DNA of 64,000 nucleotides. Source: Burkholderiales bacterium C2 (GTDB lineage Bacteria; Pseudomonadota; Gammaproteobacteria; Burkholderiales; Burkholderiaceae_C). This document shows, piece by piece, positions 63,582 to 64,000 of this stretch. The DNA is taken from the NCBI GenBank assembly GCA_005503085.1, contig SCOI01000007.1, forward strand, positions 186,001-250,000, read 5' to 3'. The notes below the pieces were generated by a model. It did not search any database and was not told the origin of the DNA. It was given only the letters and a program-made list of their open reading frames with translations. Position 1 is the first letter of the stretch. Every line of letters begins with the position of its first letter. The translations under genes and the position numbers were made by a program.

Positions 63582-64000
63582 GTGCAACAGATCAAGTTCC
63601 TCGAGGCAAGGCCGCACGACATCGATTACCTGACGCAGCTGCGCTTGCGCACAATCCATCAGCACATTCGCAACGCGGGCACGGATCTTTCGTATGAAGA
63701 ACACGAACTGCGCGCACGAACGAGGCTCGAGTGCTGCTCGATCCTGAGTCTGGGGGATCGCACTGTCGGCATGATCAAGGTCGTCCGAGCGGCAGGCTCG
63801 TGGACCATCGAACAACTGCAGATTGAGCCGGAGTTTCAGGGGCGGGGCATTGGCACAGCTGTCGTCCGCCAAATACAGCGAGAGGCACGGGCCAGTGGCG
63901 TGAAGCTGCTGCTCGGCGTGCTCAAAGCCAATCCAGCGCTCCGGCTCTACAAGCGGCTTGGATTTGAGGTCCTTGTGGAGGCTAACGGGATCGTGGAGAT
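63582..64000 (+). CDS. GNAT acetyltransferase encoded by the fifth cassette, 5' part
   Basis: First 139 codons; cut by the window edge. GTG start at 63582 (QQIKFLEARPHDIDYLTQ). The acetyl-CoA site EPEFQGRGIGTAVVRQIQRE and ANPALRLYKRLGFEVL are clear GNAT signatures. It differs in sequence from the GNAT encoded just before it, so the two are not a recent duplication. Substrate unknown. Whether an attC site follows cannot be seen. Confidence 0.8.
   Translation, partial: MQQIKFLEARPHDIDYLTQLRLRTIHQHIRNAGTDLSYEEHELRARTRLECCSILSLGDRTVGMIKVVRAAGSWTIEQLQIEPEFQGRGIGTAVVRQIQREARASGVKLLLGVLKANPALRLYKRLGFEVLVEANGIVE

Larger units (their letters stand above)
61283..64000 (+). mobile_element. Integron gene-cassette array without an integrase gene (partial, runs off the window)
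   Basis: Five consecutive + strand cassettes, each one short lower-GC gene followed by an attC-like palindrome of 57-72 bp: HEPN-like gene, membrane protein, unknown 101-aa protein, GNAT, and a second GNAT cut by the window edge. Genes are packed with almost no spacer beyond the attC sites, stop codons lie in or next to the attC left core, and no tyrosine recombinase is found in the window. This fits a CALIN-type cluster (attC sites lacking an integrase), though an integrase could be further right or elsewhere on the chromosome. Confidence 0.75.

Noticed and set aside
61233-64000. Integron integrase gene
   Set aside because: No tyrosine recombinase-like protein found on either strand near either attI-like element; absence stated rather than assumed elsewhere.

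Overview
The window is chromosomal DNA of a very GC-rich Gram-negative bacterium. Gene content (LptD, SurA, Burkholderiales-type porin, PEP-CTERM protein, NtrY/NtrX pair, AmgK-like sugar kinase, barnase/barstar pair) points to a betaproteobacterium of the order Burkholderiales, near Roseateles/Rubrivivax/Pelomonas-like genera. This placement is inferred from the proteins, not from a marker gene. Almost all DNA is densely coding; no transposase, phage gene, CRISPR array or rRNA operon was seen.

Layout. 1-5.2 kb: end of a molybdenum hydroxylase subunit, a PAS-PAS-GGDEF-EAL c-di-GMP protein, two membrane proteins. 5.3-8.2 kb: queC, a LemA-like protein, then a cytochrome c / flavoprotein pair resembling flavocytochrome c sulfide dehydrogenase. 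8.2-14.5 kb: BLUF photoreceptor, folE, rsmB, a DUF4390 protein and an NtrY/NtrX-like two-component system. 14.5-14.9 kb: tRNA-Phe, tRNA-Gly, tRNA-Thr. 15-25 kb: small proteins, a large hybrid kinase, pyrF, an acetyltransferase, a DUF3857/transglutaminase protein and purB. 25.2-29.7 kb: a complete four-gene BMP-type nucleoside ABC importer operon. 30.15-31.25 kb: a small lower-GC island. 31.4-43.5 kb: YihY protein, cupin, cytosine-deaminase-like hydrolase, PEP-CTERM protein, SGNH esterase, porin, M48 peptidase/YjgN pair, GST, LysR regulator, AmgK-like kinase. 43.7-48.2 kb: lptD-surA-rsmA operon for outer-membrane biogenesis and ribosome maturation. 48.2-49.3 kb: secreted barnase-type RNase with its barstar inhibitor beside a possible gene remnant. 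49.5-60.9 kb: maeB, a sensor kinase/FixJ-type regulator pair, Kelch protein, M16 peptidase, a large propeller-sensor diguanylate cyclase, and a hemerythrin-like protein.

The most unusual part is the right end (61.2-64 kb). Five short lower-GC genes, all on the + strand, are separated by imperfect palindromes with the architecture of integron attC recombination sites (outer RYYYAAC / GTTRRRY-like cores, inner stems with an extra unpaired base). The array begins at a 62-bp element that ends in a GTTRRRY core and looks like an attI site. The same 62-bp element (48 of 62 bases identical, no gaps) occurs 31 kb upstream at the left edge of the 30.15-31.25 kb island, in the same orientation and again directly before a lower-GC gene. 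No integrase gene is in the window. The array encodes a HEPN-like protein, a membrane protein, an unknown protein and two GNAT acetyltransferases. It therefore looks like an integrase-less integron cassette cluster with two attI-like platforms, and it continues past the window edge.
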